DNA of 31,885 bases from Silene noctiflora (GCA_009801015.1 VHZZ01000148.1:111929-143813), one strand, 5' to 3'. Numbered from the stretch's first letter, positions 1 through 11,083 are shown. Program-made: numbers and translations. Notes: a model not told the origin generated them from the sequence alone.

Positions 1-76
1 GTAGCTATTAAACTCGGAGTTGACACGTGGCAAAACTTCCCAGCACATGACATGTGGCAGACTGGCTTTAGCTTTA

Positions 77-118
77 ATATAATATATGATATGATATATG
101 ATATGATATGATATGATG
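77..118. repeat. ATATG-type microsatellite
   Basis: The sequence is a run of atatg/atatatg units with small length variation. It is a simple repeat about 550 bases upstream of the receptor gene start. No function is implied. Confidence 0.75.
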
Positions 119-275
119 TCAAACAGTTCATCCGTTAGGTTAAGTTCTCTTTTTAACGCCTTGGATATTATTCTGAAATCGAGCCAAACTTGGGTGAATT
201 GATGGGCCTGTTGCCTTACCTGTATCTGTGAGTTGCTATTCCAAGCTAAAGGCGGTTTCCACTTTCCACCATAAG

Positions 276-287
276 GGTATATAGGAT
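276..287 (+). promoter_or_regulatory. Candidate TATA box of the NBS-LRR gene
   Basis: A gggtatatagg stretch lies roughly 25-35 bases before a plausible transcription start near 310. It is followed by a possible 5' UTR intron: a gtaaga donor at 311, and an acceptor at 611-612 after a long pyrimidine tract. The assignment rests on motif and position only. Confidence 0.3.
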
Positions 288-348
288 TTCAAAAACTTGT
301 TAGTGGTTGAGTAAGATCATATTTCAACCTTTATTTGAATACAAGTGT

Positions 349-485
349 TGTGTTGGAGGAAAGAAGAGGGGAGGGGATATTTTTCCTTCCAATCTTTGAT
401 ACTGAGTATGATGGAAATAGTTTTAATATGGGTTTGATGAAGGAAAATGGATCCCTTTCCCCAAAATCTCTCCATCCAAACACAC
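349..485. mobile_element. Small fold-back (MITE-like) element in the receptor leader
   Basis: The left end reads tgtgttggagg and the right end, reversed, reads tgtgtttggatgg. The similarity continues inwards: ggggaggggatatttttcc on the left against ggggaaagggatccatttt on the right, reversed. This makes an imperfect terminal inverted repeat of about 40 bases around a short centre. I could not identify a target-site duplication, so the superfamily is open. It lies between the possible TATA box and the start codon, probably inside a 5' UTR intron (311-612). Confidence 0.45.
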
Positions 486-669
486 TTAAAAGTCTGAAAG
501 CCAAACAATCCGGTTATTCCGGTACAAGGTGCCAGAAGTGCAGAACCCCAGAACAGTACATAAATGAAGTGTTTGAACAAACCATTCTTTCTTTCTTTAT
601 TTCTTTTGGCAGGACAGACATAGGGATATCTGTGGCTAAGCTCTCTATTATCATTTATTTTAGGCCCCA

Positions 670-3516
670 ATGAAGCGGCTGCGAGAATGGCTACATAGCG
701 ATTCTGTCATGATACCCAAGTTAGAGAACCTTAGAGAGAAAATGAAACTTTTGGCTGCAAGAGAAATGGATGTTCTTACAGAAATTGAAAATGCTGAGAT
801 ACAGCCAGGAATTAGGAGAAGACAAGAAGTCGTTCATTGGTTGGGTACAATAGAACTAAAACGTACCGAGGTTCAACGCATTGAAAACAAATGCAAAGCA
901 TCAAAATCATACCTCAATGGTTTCATTGAGAGGACTGCGAGGGAAGTCCAAGAGTTGATTGAGCAGGGGAGATTTCCATATGGACTGACACTTTTTGATT
1001 TGAAGAGCAGAGCATTTCCATTTCAAATACTTCCATTGTCTGGCATCAAGTTTCGCGAACATGTCGAAACTATTATGGGATGGTTAAGAGATCCCATATC
1101 ATGCCCTATTGGAGTCCAAGGGATGGGCGGTGTTGGGAAGACCACATTGTTGAAACAAGTATACAACAAACTGTTGTCAGATTCTGATATGGAAGGGTTG
1201 GTTCATTGGGTAACTGTATCACAAGATTTCAGTATTTATAACTTGCAACAGAAAATTGCTCGGGCTATCGGTTTGGACCTTTCTGATGTAGAAGATGAAA
1301 ATTGCAGAGAAGCTTTGTTGCATGCCTCAATAATGACAATAGGGAAACAAAAGGAAGAAGGGAAAATAAGAACATTTGTGCTCATCCTAGATGATGTGTG
1401 GGATCGCTTCATAGTACATAAAATTGGAATCCCACTTGGAACAAACACTTGCAAGGTAATTTCAAAAACTAGATCTGGAGAAGAAATTTATTGCAAAATC
1501 ATTTTAAGTACCCGTTCAGCTGAAGTTTGTCGGAGTATGGGCTGCAGAAATTTCTACGTTCATGTCAAACCTCTTTCAATAGTTGAGTCTTGGAAGTTGT
1601 TTGTCGAGAGGCTTCAGAATTTTGAGACACTTCTTCCTGATGTAAAGCAAATAGCATATTTAGTTGCTATGGAGTGTGGTTGTCTGCCTTTGGCAATAAT
1701 CACGATTGCAGTTTGTATGAGAGGGATTTTCAGCAAGGAGGATTGGCAAAATGCTCTGGATGAATTGAGCAACCTTAACAGAGGACATCATGACATGGAA
1801 AATGATGTGCTTCGGATAATAAGATTTAGCTATGATCGTCTTAACAATGAACTCTTAAGATGGTGCTTTTTAAGTTGTGTCTTATACCCTGAAGACTTCG
1901 ATATAGAGAGAACCAGACTAATAGATCTATGGATTATGGAGGGATTATTGGACGATCTGGAGGACAGGTCAAAGCAGATAAACAAGGGACATGCTATTCT
2001 AAACAAACTAGAAAATTACTGTTTGCTGGAATCAACTGTTAATCCAATAGGTTTGAAATGCATAAAACTCCATGATTTGATTAGAGACATGGGTATTTAT
2101 ATCACAAAGAATCATCCTAGCATCATGACAAGGTCTGGTTTTCGTTTGAGTGAATTACCAAAGAAGCAGCACTGGAAAGAGGAACTGGTGAGGGTCTCGT
2201 TAAGCAAGAATAAGATAAGCGAGATACAACCTAGCATGTCACCTTTGACCCCAAAGCTCACGACATTGATGCTTAATCATAATCCTCTGAAGGGAATACC
2301 AGAATCATTCTTTGTCCACATGAATGTTCTTACATTTCTTGATTTGTCATTTACCGACATTGTTAAGCTGCCTGAAAGTATTTCCGAGTTGGAAAATCTG
2401 AGGGCGCTTTTACTTGGTCATTGTAACCGGCTTGCATATGTGCCCTCAGTTGCAAAGTTGACTAAACTGAGGGTGCTGGAACTCACTGATGATATGAAGA
2501 TTGCAGCACCTAAGGGGTTAGAAAGATTGAAGTTTCTGGAGAAACTACCCCATTTCATTTGGAAGACGTCTGATGTGACTGACTTCAATGCCATAACACA
2601 ACTTTGGCAATTTGCATTACTTGATCCCTACCAATTTTGCCTTTATGATGAGGCATATGCAGATCAGTTTCCTCGTCTGACCAATTATTACGATAAATAT
2701 CAGATTGTAGTAAATATAATAGGGGGGCAATTTGGAGGGAAGGAGCCCAACCCTCTGCTTCCTTGCACCGCTCAAGTGGTAGACATCTTTTACATGACTA
2801 TAAAAGGGAAGAGAACTCTGACAGATGTTTTGCCATCATTGGCTGGTCTTACCGAGTTGAATGTGCTGACTGTAGGAGATTGTACAGGGTTGGAATACAT
2901 AACGGTTTCAGCTACCAAACAGCAAGTTCCCTCTATTAACTCTCAGTTGGGGTCCCTGGAGGAATTAGAGTTAAGTTGGTTGCCTGATTTGAGGGGGATA
3001 GTGGAGTTTGGGGGCTACTCCTTTTCACGACTTAAGGAATTGCGTTTGAAGTCCTGTCCAAAGATCAAGGTTGTGTTTTCACAGAATATGGAGCTTCACC
3101 TTCCCAATCTCCGTCTAATTGATGTGACTGACTGTCATGAGGTGGAGGAGATCTTTGAATCCAATAGTAGTACATCTTCATGGTCAGGGGAGATTGTAGG
3201 TCATCAAGATATAAGTGGTCCCACTTTTTGCCTTTTCAACCCCATTCTTTGTCTCCCTAAGTTAGAAGTAATAAGCTTGGAAGATCTACCAATGTTGCAC
3301 AGTCTTTATGGTGGGTTGCTTGTCTGTACATCTCTGGGATATGTCAGGACAGTCCAATGTGCGAAGCTGAAACTAGTGTCACTGTCAAGACCTCGGATAA
3401 ACGATACCTCAGCTTCTACTTTGGCTTCTTTTGCCCTCTCAAATCGTCTTGGTAGGAGTCATTGTATCAGGACTACTGATAAGCTGTATGTAAACGCAGC
3501 TTCATCTATAGATTGA
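670..3516 (+). CDS. CC-NBS-LRR disease resistance protein (CNL, RPS2/At4g27190-like group)
   Basis: This 948-residue intracellular immune receptor has no intron in its coding part. An N-terminal coiled-coil region (about 1-130) contains the characteristic KxxVxxWL-like stretch near 53-59. The NB-ARC domain follows: P-loop GMGGVGKTT at 151-159, RNBS-A around 179-197, kinase-2 LILDDVW at 238-244, RNBS-B at 275-287, GLPL-type GCLPLA at 337-342, RNBS-D near 400-411, and LHD in place of MHD at 467-469. Irregular leucine-rich repeats run from about 505 to the end. An in-frame TAG three codons upstream fixes the start at 670. The coiled coil begins somewhat later than in many relatives. Oddly, residues 261-273 look like a second copy of RNBS-B, inserted in frame (see findings). 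By family, ADP/ATP exchange in the NB-ARC switches defence signalling; the pathogen target cannot be read from the sequence. Confidence 0.95.
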   Translation: MKRLREWLHSDSVMIPKLENLREKMKLLAAREMDVLTEIENAEIQPGIRRRQEVVHWLGTIELKRTEVQRIENKCKASKSYLNGFIERTAREVQELIEQGRFPYGLTLFDLKSRAFPFQILPLSGIKFREHVETIMGWLRDPISCPIGVQGMGGVGKTTLLKQVYNKLLSDSDMEGLVHWVTVSQDFSIYNLQQKIARAIGLDLSDVEDENCREALLHASIMTIGKQKEEGKIRTFVLILDDVWDRFIVHKIGIPLGTNTCKVISKTRSGEEIYCKIILSTRSAEVCRSMGCRNFYVHVKPLSIVESWKLFVERLQNFETLLPDVKQIAYLVAMECGCLPLAIITIAVCMRGIFSKEDWQNALDELSNLNRGHHDMENDVLRIIRFSYDRLNNELLRWCFLSCVLYPEDFDIERTRLIDLWIMEGLLDDLEDRSKQINKGHAILNKLENYCLLESTVNPIGLKCIKLHDLIRDMGIYITKNHPSIMTRSGFRLSELPKKQHWKEELVRVSLSKNKISEIQPSMSPLTPKLTTLMLNHNPLKGIPESFFVHMNVLTFLDLSFTDIVKLPESISELENLRALLLGHCNRLAYVPSVAKLTKLRVLELTDDMKIAAPKGLERLKFLEKLPHFIWKTSDVTDFNAITQLWQFALLDPYQFCLYDEAYADQFPRLTNYYDKYQIVVNIIGGQFGGKEPNPLLPCTAQVVDIFYMTIKGKRTLTDVLPSLAGLTELNVLTVGDCTGLEYITVSATKQQVPSINSQLGSLEELELSWLPDLRGIVEFGGYSFSRLKELRLKSCPKIKVVFSQNMELHLPNLRLIDVTDCHEVEEIFESNSSTSSWSGEIVGHQDISGPTFCLFNPILCLPKLEVISLEDLPMLHSLYGGLLVCTSLGYVRTVQCAKLKLVSLSRPRINDTSASTLASFALSNRLGRSHCIRTTDKLYVNAASSID
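1450..1533 (+). repeat. Tandem in-frame duplication of the RNBS-B segment
   Basis: Two imperfect copies lie 42 bases (14 codons) apart, starting with tgcaa at 1450 and 1492. They encode CKVISKTRSGEEIY followed by CKIILSTRSAEVC. Related receptors, as I know them, have one such motif after the GIPLG stretch. The second copy joins normally to the downstream NB-ARC sequence. Confidence 0.7.
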
Positions 3517-3890
3517 GTTACTTGATCTTCACTACAAGGAAATTATTTTTCAATCAGACTTCATGAATACATAGCATGGCTAGAGGCTTGAATCGTAGTG
3601 CGTGGAATTTAGAATTGCACGTAGGAAATCAGTAAGCTCTTACATTGGAGAGGGAGTAATGGAAATTCAAATGGAATGCCAAAGCGGCCGGAATTATTTC
3701 GGATGTCTCTCTAAGACTGTCCAAGCCTTGAGGGAATATTGACATTCCCCAACTGTTACACCAAAGTACTAAACTCATTCCTCCTCTCCATAATAAATTG
3801 GTCCCCATTCACTCTGTGTGATCTACCAAATTTCAGCTGCATAAATAAAGTGGTACTGAAGCTCATGTCTTACTTGTCCAACACTCAACA
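3517..3890. other. Spacer between receptor and GDSL genes
   Basis: This holds the presumed receptor 3' UTR and the GDSL promoter. I see no further exon. A tgcataaataaag stretch at 3838-3850 could be the TATA element of the GDSL gene, about 40 bases before its start codon. Confidence 0.5.
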
Positions 3891-6026
3891 ATGGTGCTCA
3901 AAACCTTCACTTTCTCGTATTTTATCCTCTTTTTCCTCCCAATTTCCTCGTACTTAACAGCTTTAGCATCACCTTCTGCAGAGAATATATCCGGGTTAGT
4001 TCCGGCATTGTTTGTCATTGGAGACTCCTCTGTAGACTGTGGAAACAATAACTTCTTGGGGACGTTCGCTCGAGCTGATCACCTTCCTTATGGAAGAGAT
4101 TTTGATACTCATCAACCTACTGGACGGTTCTCCAATGGCAGGATCCCTGTTGATTTTCTTGGTTTGTAATCCTTGCTTGTTTTTTCTTTCAGATTTTTTG
4201 ACTGATGGGTCATTGCTTGATTATACTCCCTCCTATTCTATATTTTATTCCTCTTTCCTTTGTACACAATAAATAAGAAAGTCAATTTGGACTACACAAA
4301 ACACATTATCCCACATGCCATTTAATTTGGGCCACACAAATCATCCCAAGAAAGGAAATAGGGAAGAAAACCCGAATAACCGAAAACGGAAATAGGGAAG
4401 AAAATATAGAATAGGAGGGAGTAATATATTTGGTGAAATTTCATGCATTTTTTAGAATGGTCTCAAATTTGGAGTCAGACGGTCTTGGTTTCAGACAGTA
4501 TGTTATAAATGCGGCCGATAGGACAAAGAATGACCCTGTAGAAATCAAAACTTTGCAAAGCTGTTATGGCCCTCAATTCTAATACTATGATTTTAAGCAT
4601 TTTGCTAGTGTTTAGAGCTGTGTGTACATGGAAATATACTAACCTATTTAATTAATTGCTTGAATGCTAGCATTGAAATTAGGGCTTCCGTTCGTGCCGA
4701 GTTATCTTGGACTAGTTGGGAGTATTGAGGAAATGATCCATGGAGTGAACTATGCTTCTGCTGGTGCAGGAATCATCTTTGCAAGCAGTACTGATCTGGT
4801 AATAAGAATGCACCACCTTATCTGAAGTGATCCACCCTCTGTCCCGGTCATTTCTCTACAGGAATGCCTCTAAATACATCAAAGTACCTCCAATTTCTAT
4901 CTGACATGATTTCTTGCAGGGTCAGCGCATATCTATGGCTCAGCAAATTCAGCAGCTTACTGACACACTTCAGAGATTCAAAATGGAAATGGGGGAGGAT
5001 GCAGCTACTAATCTCATCTCTAAATCAATTTTCTACATTTCGATAGGGACTAATGACTACATACATTACTATCTCCTAAATGTATCGGGTGTGCAATCTT
5101 CGTTCACTCCCTGGAATTTCAACCATCTTTTGGCAACATCAGTCAAACTGGGGATCAAGGTAACTGCTAATTGATCTGTATATGGACAATTACTGTCTTC
5201 ACAGAATGCACATATTTTTTTTTCCTGATTGATGGATGCATGTAATTATGTAAACATATACAATGGAGGCGGACTGGCAGGTACTTCTAAATTATTAGGG
5301 TGGTGTTTTACTGTTGTGTTGATGAATGCATTTAAAGTCGTCGACTATGGTTTGATTATATATGTTCAAATGCTGCTATATTACAGAATTTATATACAGA
5401 AGATGCGAGGAAAGTGGTGGTGATGGGATTAGCGCCTATGGGTTGTGCTCCTCACTATCTATGGAGGCACAAAAGCAAGAACGGAGAATGCATCCAAGAT
5501 ATCAACAACATGATAAGGGAGTTCAATTTTATGATGAGATACACGGTTGAACAGCTTAACAAAGAGCTCCCTGACGCTAAGATCATCTTTTGTGATACAT
5601 ATGAAGGTTCCATGAACATATTAGAGAACCATGAAAGTTATGGTAAAGCTTCAAATATTTCACCTCGGAAATTAATTTAGGTTCATGCGTGTTAATGTTG
5701 GGAAAGGCCGCGTACATCCAATCCCCTACCCTATTTACAAGAGCCCTTGAGACACTAGGGCAATTATGTTGAAATCTCTAACAAATTACGAAACTAATTT
5801 TTCAGGTTTCCATGTTACTACTGAAGCGTGTTGTGGATTAGGGAGTTACAAGGGGTGGATTATGTGTCTGTCCCCGGATATGGCTTGTCCGAATGCTTCA
5901 TCTCACCTATGGTGGGATCAGTACCATCCAACGGATGCGATAAACGGAGTTCTGGCAGATAATGTGTGGTCTGGACTGAATGCCAACATTTGCTATCCTA
6001 TGAATATGAAAGACATGGTTAGCTGA
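3891..6026 (+). CDS. GDSL-type esterase/lipase, secreted
   Basis: Five exons join cleanly: 3891-4161, 4671-4798, 4920-5159, 5387-5642 and 5806-6026. All introns are GT-AG and the product is 371 residues, usual for plant GDSL enzymes. A hydrophobic N-terminus (about 1-27) predicts a signal peptide. Block I reads [14 protein letters not shown] with nucleophile Ser46, block II has [10 protein letters not shown], block III has GTND at 176-179, and block V has DQYH at 336-339, supplying the catalytic Asp and His. The SGNH hydrolase set is therefore complete. By family it hydrolyses ester or acyl bonds of lipids, cutin precursors or acetylated polysaccharides outside the cell or in the secretory path; the substrate is unknown. 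The sequence recalls Arabidopsis At5g08460, from memory. It follows the receptor gene in the same direction and converges on the DUF1218 gene. Confidence 0.93.
4226..4421. mobile_element. Stowaway-like MITE in GDSL intron 1
   Basis: The element starts ctccctcctattctatattt and ends with the reverse complement of nearly the same sequence (aatatagaataggagggag). It is flanked on both sides by TA, at 4224-4225 and 4422-4423. TA target duplication and CTCCCTCC termini are the hallmark of Stowaway (Tc1/mariner-derived) MITEs. At about 196 bp it makes up roughly 40% of this intron and leaves the splice sites intact. Confidence 0.85.
5686..5775 (+). mobile_element. SINE-like 3' fragment in GDSL intron 4
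   Basis: The stretch ggaaaggccgcgtacatcc, then a c-rich block, then gagcccttgagacactaggg and caattatgttg resembles the 3' part of a tRNA-derived SINE that I recall from several dicot genomes. It lacks a visible 5' head with A and B boxes, so it would be a truncated copy. The identification is by recollection. Confidence 0.35.
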
Positions 6027-6704
6027 GGCACAAAATGTACGTTGATACTCGTTTGCACTTCATCGATATACCACCCAATTGTAGTATAACTGGTAATATA
6101 GTTTCCGAGCTTTATAATAAAATTTCGAGTTTTGTTGTAAGTATATAAGTTTTAATGTAGAATTTCCGAGCTCCTTCACGTAAACATCAAACTCAAAAAC
6201 ATACGAGGAAATGTATCCTCGCTTAATATGCATCTTTTTCCAGGACCATATTAACTTCTGTACCGATCTTAATAGTCGATTCATTCTTCAGTTTATTTCT
6301 TGAGCTGCATATTGGTTTTTTAAGGTCCTCGTAAATCCAAGGAAGAAATGCGCTTTGCCAAGCTATTTTTTGTTACATTACCAAAATCCCTCTATACCCT
6401 TACCATAACACAATTATGATGTAGGCAAGCGAACCAAGGAAACAAGGAAGAAAACCTTCAACACTTCAATCCCTCGACACTGGCAAACGAAATATTAGAC
6501 AAAACCGTCTCTTGCTATTTGTTTATTTGTATAAGTAACAAGAGCGTAAGTAACAATCACCAACATATCTCACAAATCAAGACATCATAAATCCTATCTG
6601 AAATAATCTTTCGAGTGGAAATCGAAAAAAAAAAAAAATTACTCCAAAGTAGAACATATACTTTCTCATAACATAGCCGAAAAGCTATTATCTATTTAGA
6701 AAGC
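6027..6704. other. Convergent 3' UTR region
   Basis: This sequence lies between the GDSL and DUF1218 stop codons, which face each other. It is AT-rich with an A-run at 6626-6639 and shows no coding similarity. It presumably contains both polyadenylation regions. Confidence 0.5.
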
Positions 6705-8556
6705 TCAAGGTCGGAAGCTGTCGAGTGCCCTGGAATAGCAGATGTAGTAGACTTGAGAGATGATGGCAGTGAAGAAAGTGAAAGCAGCTCCAGCTGCGAA
6801 AACACCTTTCCTAAGCGTCTCACAAGCTGGTAGGGGGTCATCGTAGTATTGCTTGTACTTGGGTCGGTATGCGTTTCTAGCTGAACCCGCTAATAAGCAT
6901 ATCTCAGCAATGAAGAATGTAAGCCTGAAATAAATAGTTTGTGTTGAACTATCAGATCAAGAAGGTACATAATCACTATCTCAAGGCCCGAGTAAATGAT
7001 ATTCCTTAGATCTCACCAGCATTATGCTGGGAATGAGTGAATTCAAGAGTTAAAGCTAATGATACCGTTCTATATCTAGAGCGATACTCATGAGTCATGA
7101 TCTAGTTAGTTTCCAAGTAAGAAATATGCAAACAATGATTCACATTGACAACAGTCGACCCTCAAGAACAGAATATAGGCAGTACACACTACACAGTCAA
7201 TAACACTGAGTTTCAGACGTTAAACATACCAGCAGACAATGAAAAGAATGACGGCACAAGCCCTTGATCCTCCTGGATTCAGAGCTTTCCCACAGCAGAA
7301 GCATCGGCTAGCTATCATCACAATTGCTTGGCTCACCAGAAGGCAGAAAAAAGCACCCAAACCATATCCTGTTGCTATGTCCGAGTCATAAGCGCACCAT
7401 CTGTAGTCTGCACCTGCATCTGTCGCAACATGGGCCTGTAAAAAAAGCAACAGTTCATATATTTTCTTTTGGCAAAAATGCAACAAAAGGATGAAACTTT
7501 AAAACCTAGGAGGCTAGGATAACCAAACGACCCCTCAATCCTCATATCCTCAATGACCAGACTTAGACTCAGACTCACTCAGATAACTCGTTGAAACACC
7601 AGTAAAGTCATACACTACACATCAACTGATCAACATTAGTACATTACCCCACTGCGATAGGGGGTCGCCTTCTTCGTGTGTTAACCGGACATAGGGGGTC
7701 ATGTACTCATGTCCTGACGAGAGATTTGTTGACGACCCATAATAAAAATAACGTAGAGGATTTCATCAAATAACTATAACAATGCACTAGATTAAAACAA
7801 GCTATAAATTATGAAGCCAATAATTTTCCCAAATATTATTCTCTCAGACAATTTTAGTATAAACTCCTAATAACAGTCAAAACATTTGTTAAAAGCTTCT
7901 GCAACACCTCATTTATTGATAGTAATAAACGAGTGTTTAACCAATCAAAGCACCGTCTCACATTCCGTCTTATTCTATAATTTGTGTAAAATCTTGATTA
8001 TTCCAAATGTTCCAAGTAGATCCATCAACTATACCAAAATTAGGACTAACCCTAAAATGTAAGAGCACTAATTATAAGATTCAACAAACTAATAACTGTA
8101 ATAAGATTCCCCAATCTACTATAAATTCTAAATCTTTTATCAAAAACACATATTATGCTAGATCTAGTACAACCAAGCTTAAAAACTCGAGTCCGGATTC
8201 TCCGTCCCATTTCCGTGTCTATTTTATGTCATTACCTCTTCATGTGGGACACGAAAATGGGACAGAGAATCCGCACTACTAACAAACCCACTAACTAAAA
8301 ATGGGTATTAACCAAATCAATAAAACAAACAAAACCCATGAATTAAAATCAAATAACAAAGATAATATCAAATTAAATTACTATAATTAACAAATATAAT
8401 AAAACCCAATAACTAAAAATAATCAAGAAAGCAAGAAAATAAAGAAAATAAAGAAAAGATGGATACTTTATGGCGTCTTTGTTCAGCAGCAACAGCAAGA
8501 CCAAAAGCAATGATATCAAGGATAAAAATGGAGGCAATAACAAGCTTGGAAGCCAT
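6705..8556 (-). CDS. DUF1218 family membrane protein (At4g27435-like)
   Basis: Three exons on the minus strand, 8467-8556, 7230-7435 and 6705-6924, give 171 residues, the usual family size. Both introns are GT-AG, with phases 0 and 2. The product starts MASKLVIASIFILDIIAFGL. Four hydrophobic segments lie at about 4-23, 53-73, 89-111 and 138-161. The family's conserved AAEQRR, CCGKALNPGGSRA (78-90) and CETLRKGVFAAGAAF (133-147) stretches are present, with paired cysteines on the short loops. Relatives include the MWL proteins, which affect lignin, and VCC, which affects leaf vein patterning; the molecular activity is not known. Position next to a CIP7-like gene matches the Arabidopsis order At4g27430-At4g27435 as I recall it. 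The large first intron holds a small inverted-repeat element. Confidence 0.93.
8190..8276. mobile_element. Short inverted-repeat element (MITE-like) in DUF1218 intron 1
   Basis: The left end agtccggattctccgtccca and the reversed right end agtgcggattctctgtccca match over about 28 bases with few mismatches, continuing as tttccgtgtc against ttttcgtgtc. The whole element is about 87 bp and nearly a hairpin. No convincing target duplication is seen, so the class is not assigned. Confidence 0.6.
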
Positions 8557-10230
8557 TAATGGTGGAATTTAGAGCTCTAAAAATTCCAATTTGAAAAAAG
8601 TAGTAAACAAGATCTGAACTTTTGGGATTTGTATGATGTGAGATTGTGAAAAAAGTGAGTTTAATTAATAAAGAAGAGTAATATTAAAGGGAGGAAGGTG
8701 AAGTGGGTTCGAAGCATAAACTACTACAAGTAATGAAGTCTGAAGGATGAACTACTAGTATTTCAGTAGGACTGCGTAACTGTCAGAGAGAGAATGCTTA
8801 ATTATTTGTAATGATTATCTTAAATGATCCCTTATTACTTTTTTCGTCTCGATTATTTATTTACCTATTTTTCGTTCATATATTGACAATTTTAAATGAG
8901 TAAGCAGGTCAATCGAATTGGGTTTGGATCGAGTTATTTCGGTTATGTAGACTTTAGATCGGATCGGGATTTCGAGTTTGGAAATTTTCGAGTCAATTAT
9001 TATCAAGTTATTTGTAGATAATACTCATTTTGCAACAGTAAGCGTTCGGATCAGGTTATACTGGGTAGGGTTACTTGGGTCGAGTCATTTTTGCTAGGTC
9101 CAAGTGTGAGAGTTACTTTAAGTGATCGGAATATAGGGAATGCATTCGTCTCAACATTAAAATGAGTCAAATAAACTTATTTCCTAATAATAAGGCCGAT
9201 AATAAGACAAAACGACTCGTGACTTCGTGAACAACTCGAACTCATCTTAGTCAAAACTCGGACAAAGCTCAGCCTGAGTTCCGCCTTGTCTCAAGAGCTT
9301 TGAGTCAAGCCGTGTTAACGTTGATTTGGCTCAAAAAGCTTGTAAGCAGCTCGAAATTGTGTAATTATTAACTAAGATTTTGCTCTTATTTTATAACAAT
9401 ATTTTCTCATGATTATATTTTTGTATCATCATATTAAATATTTTCATTGATTTGTCCTATATTATTATATACTACATCCTTTGAATAGTGTTATTGGAAA
9501 TATCAATTAAGAAAATGAAATTTAACGATTATATATAGGATCTAGTTGAGTTCGAGCTCCATTTTAAGCTCGAACCTTGATAATGAACACATTATTTTCA
9601 AGTTTGGGTGAGCTCGAGGTCGGCTGAAGCTTGACTTTTGAGCACAGACCGAGTAAGACTAAGTTCGTGCTCGATTCAGCTCGTTATCACCTCTAATCAT
9701 AAATAATAGGCTGCAAAATTACTACAGTCCAATAGTTTTTTTTTTTTGGACAATCAGGAAGATTAAAGTTTTACATTATAGTACATAGTAAATTTTGAAT
9801 GCTATAATTGATTTTATAAATACATGTAGTGCATCCGAAAGGATAATACTATGATTTGATATTACTTGGTGAAGTTATCTCATTTTTCTGTAGGACATAT
9901 TAACCTACAATTAAAGAAAAACCAACATCATGATTACTATATATATTACCAATTAGGTTACACGATTATAAACACGGATATAAACACGAACATAAAACGG
10001 ATTTGTGACACGACACTCACTAATATTCTCTTGACTTACAAATTACAATAAGCTGTGAAAACAGAAAAGTTTGACAAAGGATTCTTGAAAATGGAATGGA
10101 ATTTATGCTACCAAAAGATTGGAAGAGAAAGATTGGAAGAGAATTAGAGAGAATAGAATATAGGACATTGTACCAGCTAAGTTAAAGTCTTAAAGCTACC
10201 ATTTGGCATCTTACCTAAAGGTTCTAAGTA
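8557..10230. other. Repeat-rich intergenic region
   Basis: No exon recognised. It begins with the presumed promoter of the DUF1218 gene. About 8895-9120 and 9180-9700 contain degenerate gagtcgagctcgaa-type sequence. The latter ends cagctcgttatcacctcta, resembling the ends of common plant hAT-like non-autonomous elements. The rest is AT-rich without visible structure. Confidence 0.4.
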
Positions 10231-10370
10231 AAGATAAGTTAGGTAGCACGGACACTTTTTTTAATCCGCCATCCCGTATCTAACACCGTGTTGGATATCG
10301 ATATTCGTCGGACACACGCTTAAATGTGTCGGACACCTATAAAGCCGTGTCTAACTTTCTACTTTTACTC

Positions 10371-10425
10371 GGGCACGTGTCCGACGCGTGTCCATGGTAT
10401 TTGGGCACGTGTCCGACGCATGTCC
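10371..10425. repeat. Two tandem subterminal repeats of the MULE-like element
   Basis: The unit gggcacgtgtccgacgcgtg plus tcc at 10371 recurs at 10403 with one change, a period of 32 bases. Related gtgtcc motifs continue towards the left end and recur inverted near the right end. Such clusters are common transposase-binding regions in DNA transposons, but here that role is inferred. Confidence 0.7.
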
Positions 10426-10595
10426 TTGATATTTGCACATCATTTGGGATGAATGATATTCTTTAGACCAAAAAATGAGATGTCGAAAGAGATTGATTAA
10501 AATATGAGTTTGGCTGGAAAATAAAAATGAGTTATAATCAAGGCTAAATTTTAGAGAAAAAGGAACATACATCAGATGTATTACCTCAGATTTTA

Positions 10596-10596
10596 N
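10596..10596. other. Ambiguous base (N)
   Basis: A single undetermined base stands exactly where a 33-bp duplicated sequence (10563-10595, again at 11535-11567) meets a truncated copy of a hAT-like element. It may mark an assembly join rather than a simple base ambiguity. Confidence 0.9.
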
Positions 10597-11083
10597 TTTT
10601 TTTAGGGTTAAAAACCCGATTTTTTCGACCCGCGACCCGTTTGACCCGAACTTGACATAACCCGTTATTTTAGGGTTGAGACCCGACCCGAACGGGTCGA
10701 CCCGTTGGGTCAAAGATAAATCGAGAATTTTATAAAAATATTAATATTTATATATTATATTTGAAAAAAATAGTTAAAAAATTGTTTTTTATTATTAAAA
10801 ATTACAAATACAACTAACAAGTCAATTTTATATAACTTTTATAATACTTAATAATAATAAAAAAAAAATTAATAATTATGTCAATATAATTAATGTAAAC
10901 GTCGAAATAATTAATATAAACGTTGAATATGATTAAAATATTAATTTTAAATATGCTTTACGTTTTAAAAAATATTTTTTTAATTAAAAAAGATGTTAGA
11001 AATAATTTCTTGATCCGTATTCGAATCCTAACCCGACCCGTGACCCGTATGACCCGACCCGCCCGACCCGTTTGACAAGTCTA
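10597..11083. mobile_element. Truncated hAT-like MITE, copy 1
   Basis: This copy is collinear with the complete one at 21606-22140. Both have gggtt..aacccgattttttcgacccg near the left, the same AT-rich centre with gtaaacgttgaa, and a gacccg-rich right end closing with gacaagtcta. The first 45 or so bases present in the complete copy are missing here, just after the N at 10596. It is nested in the MULE-like element. Confidence 0.75.

Noticed and set aside
335..673. 112-codon open frame upstream of the receptor gene
   Set aside because: It lies across the fold-back element and the probable UTR intron, overlaps the receptor start in another frame and has no family resemblance.
8007..8282. 91-codon open frame inside the DUF1218 intron
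   Set aside because: It is in a GT-AG intron of a well-supported gene and its last third is the inverted-repeat element at 8190-8276.
10351..10713. 120-codon minus-strand open frame
   Set aside because: It runs through MULE subterminal repeats, the N and the hAT-like element, so the frame is a by-product of repeat sequence.
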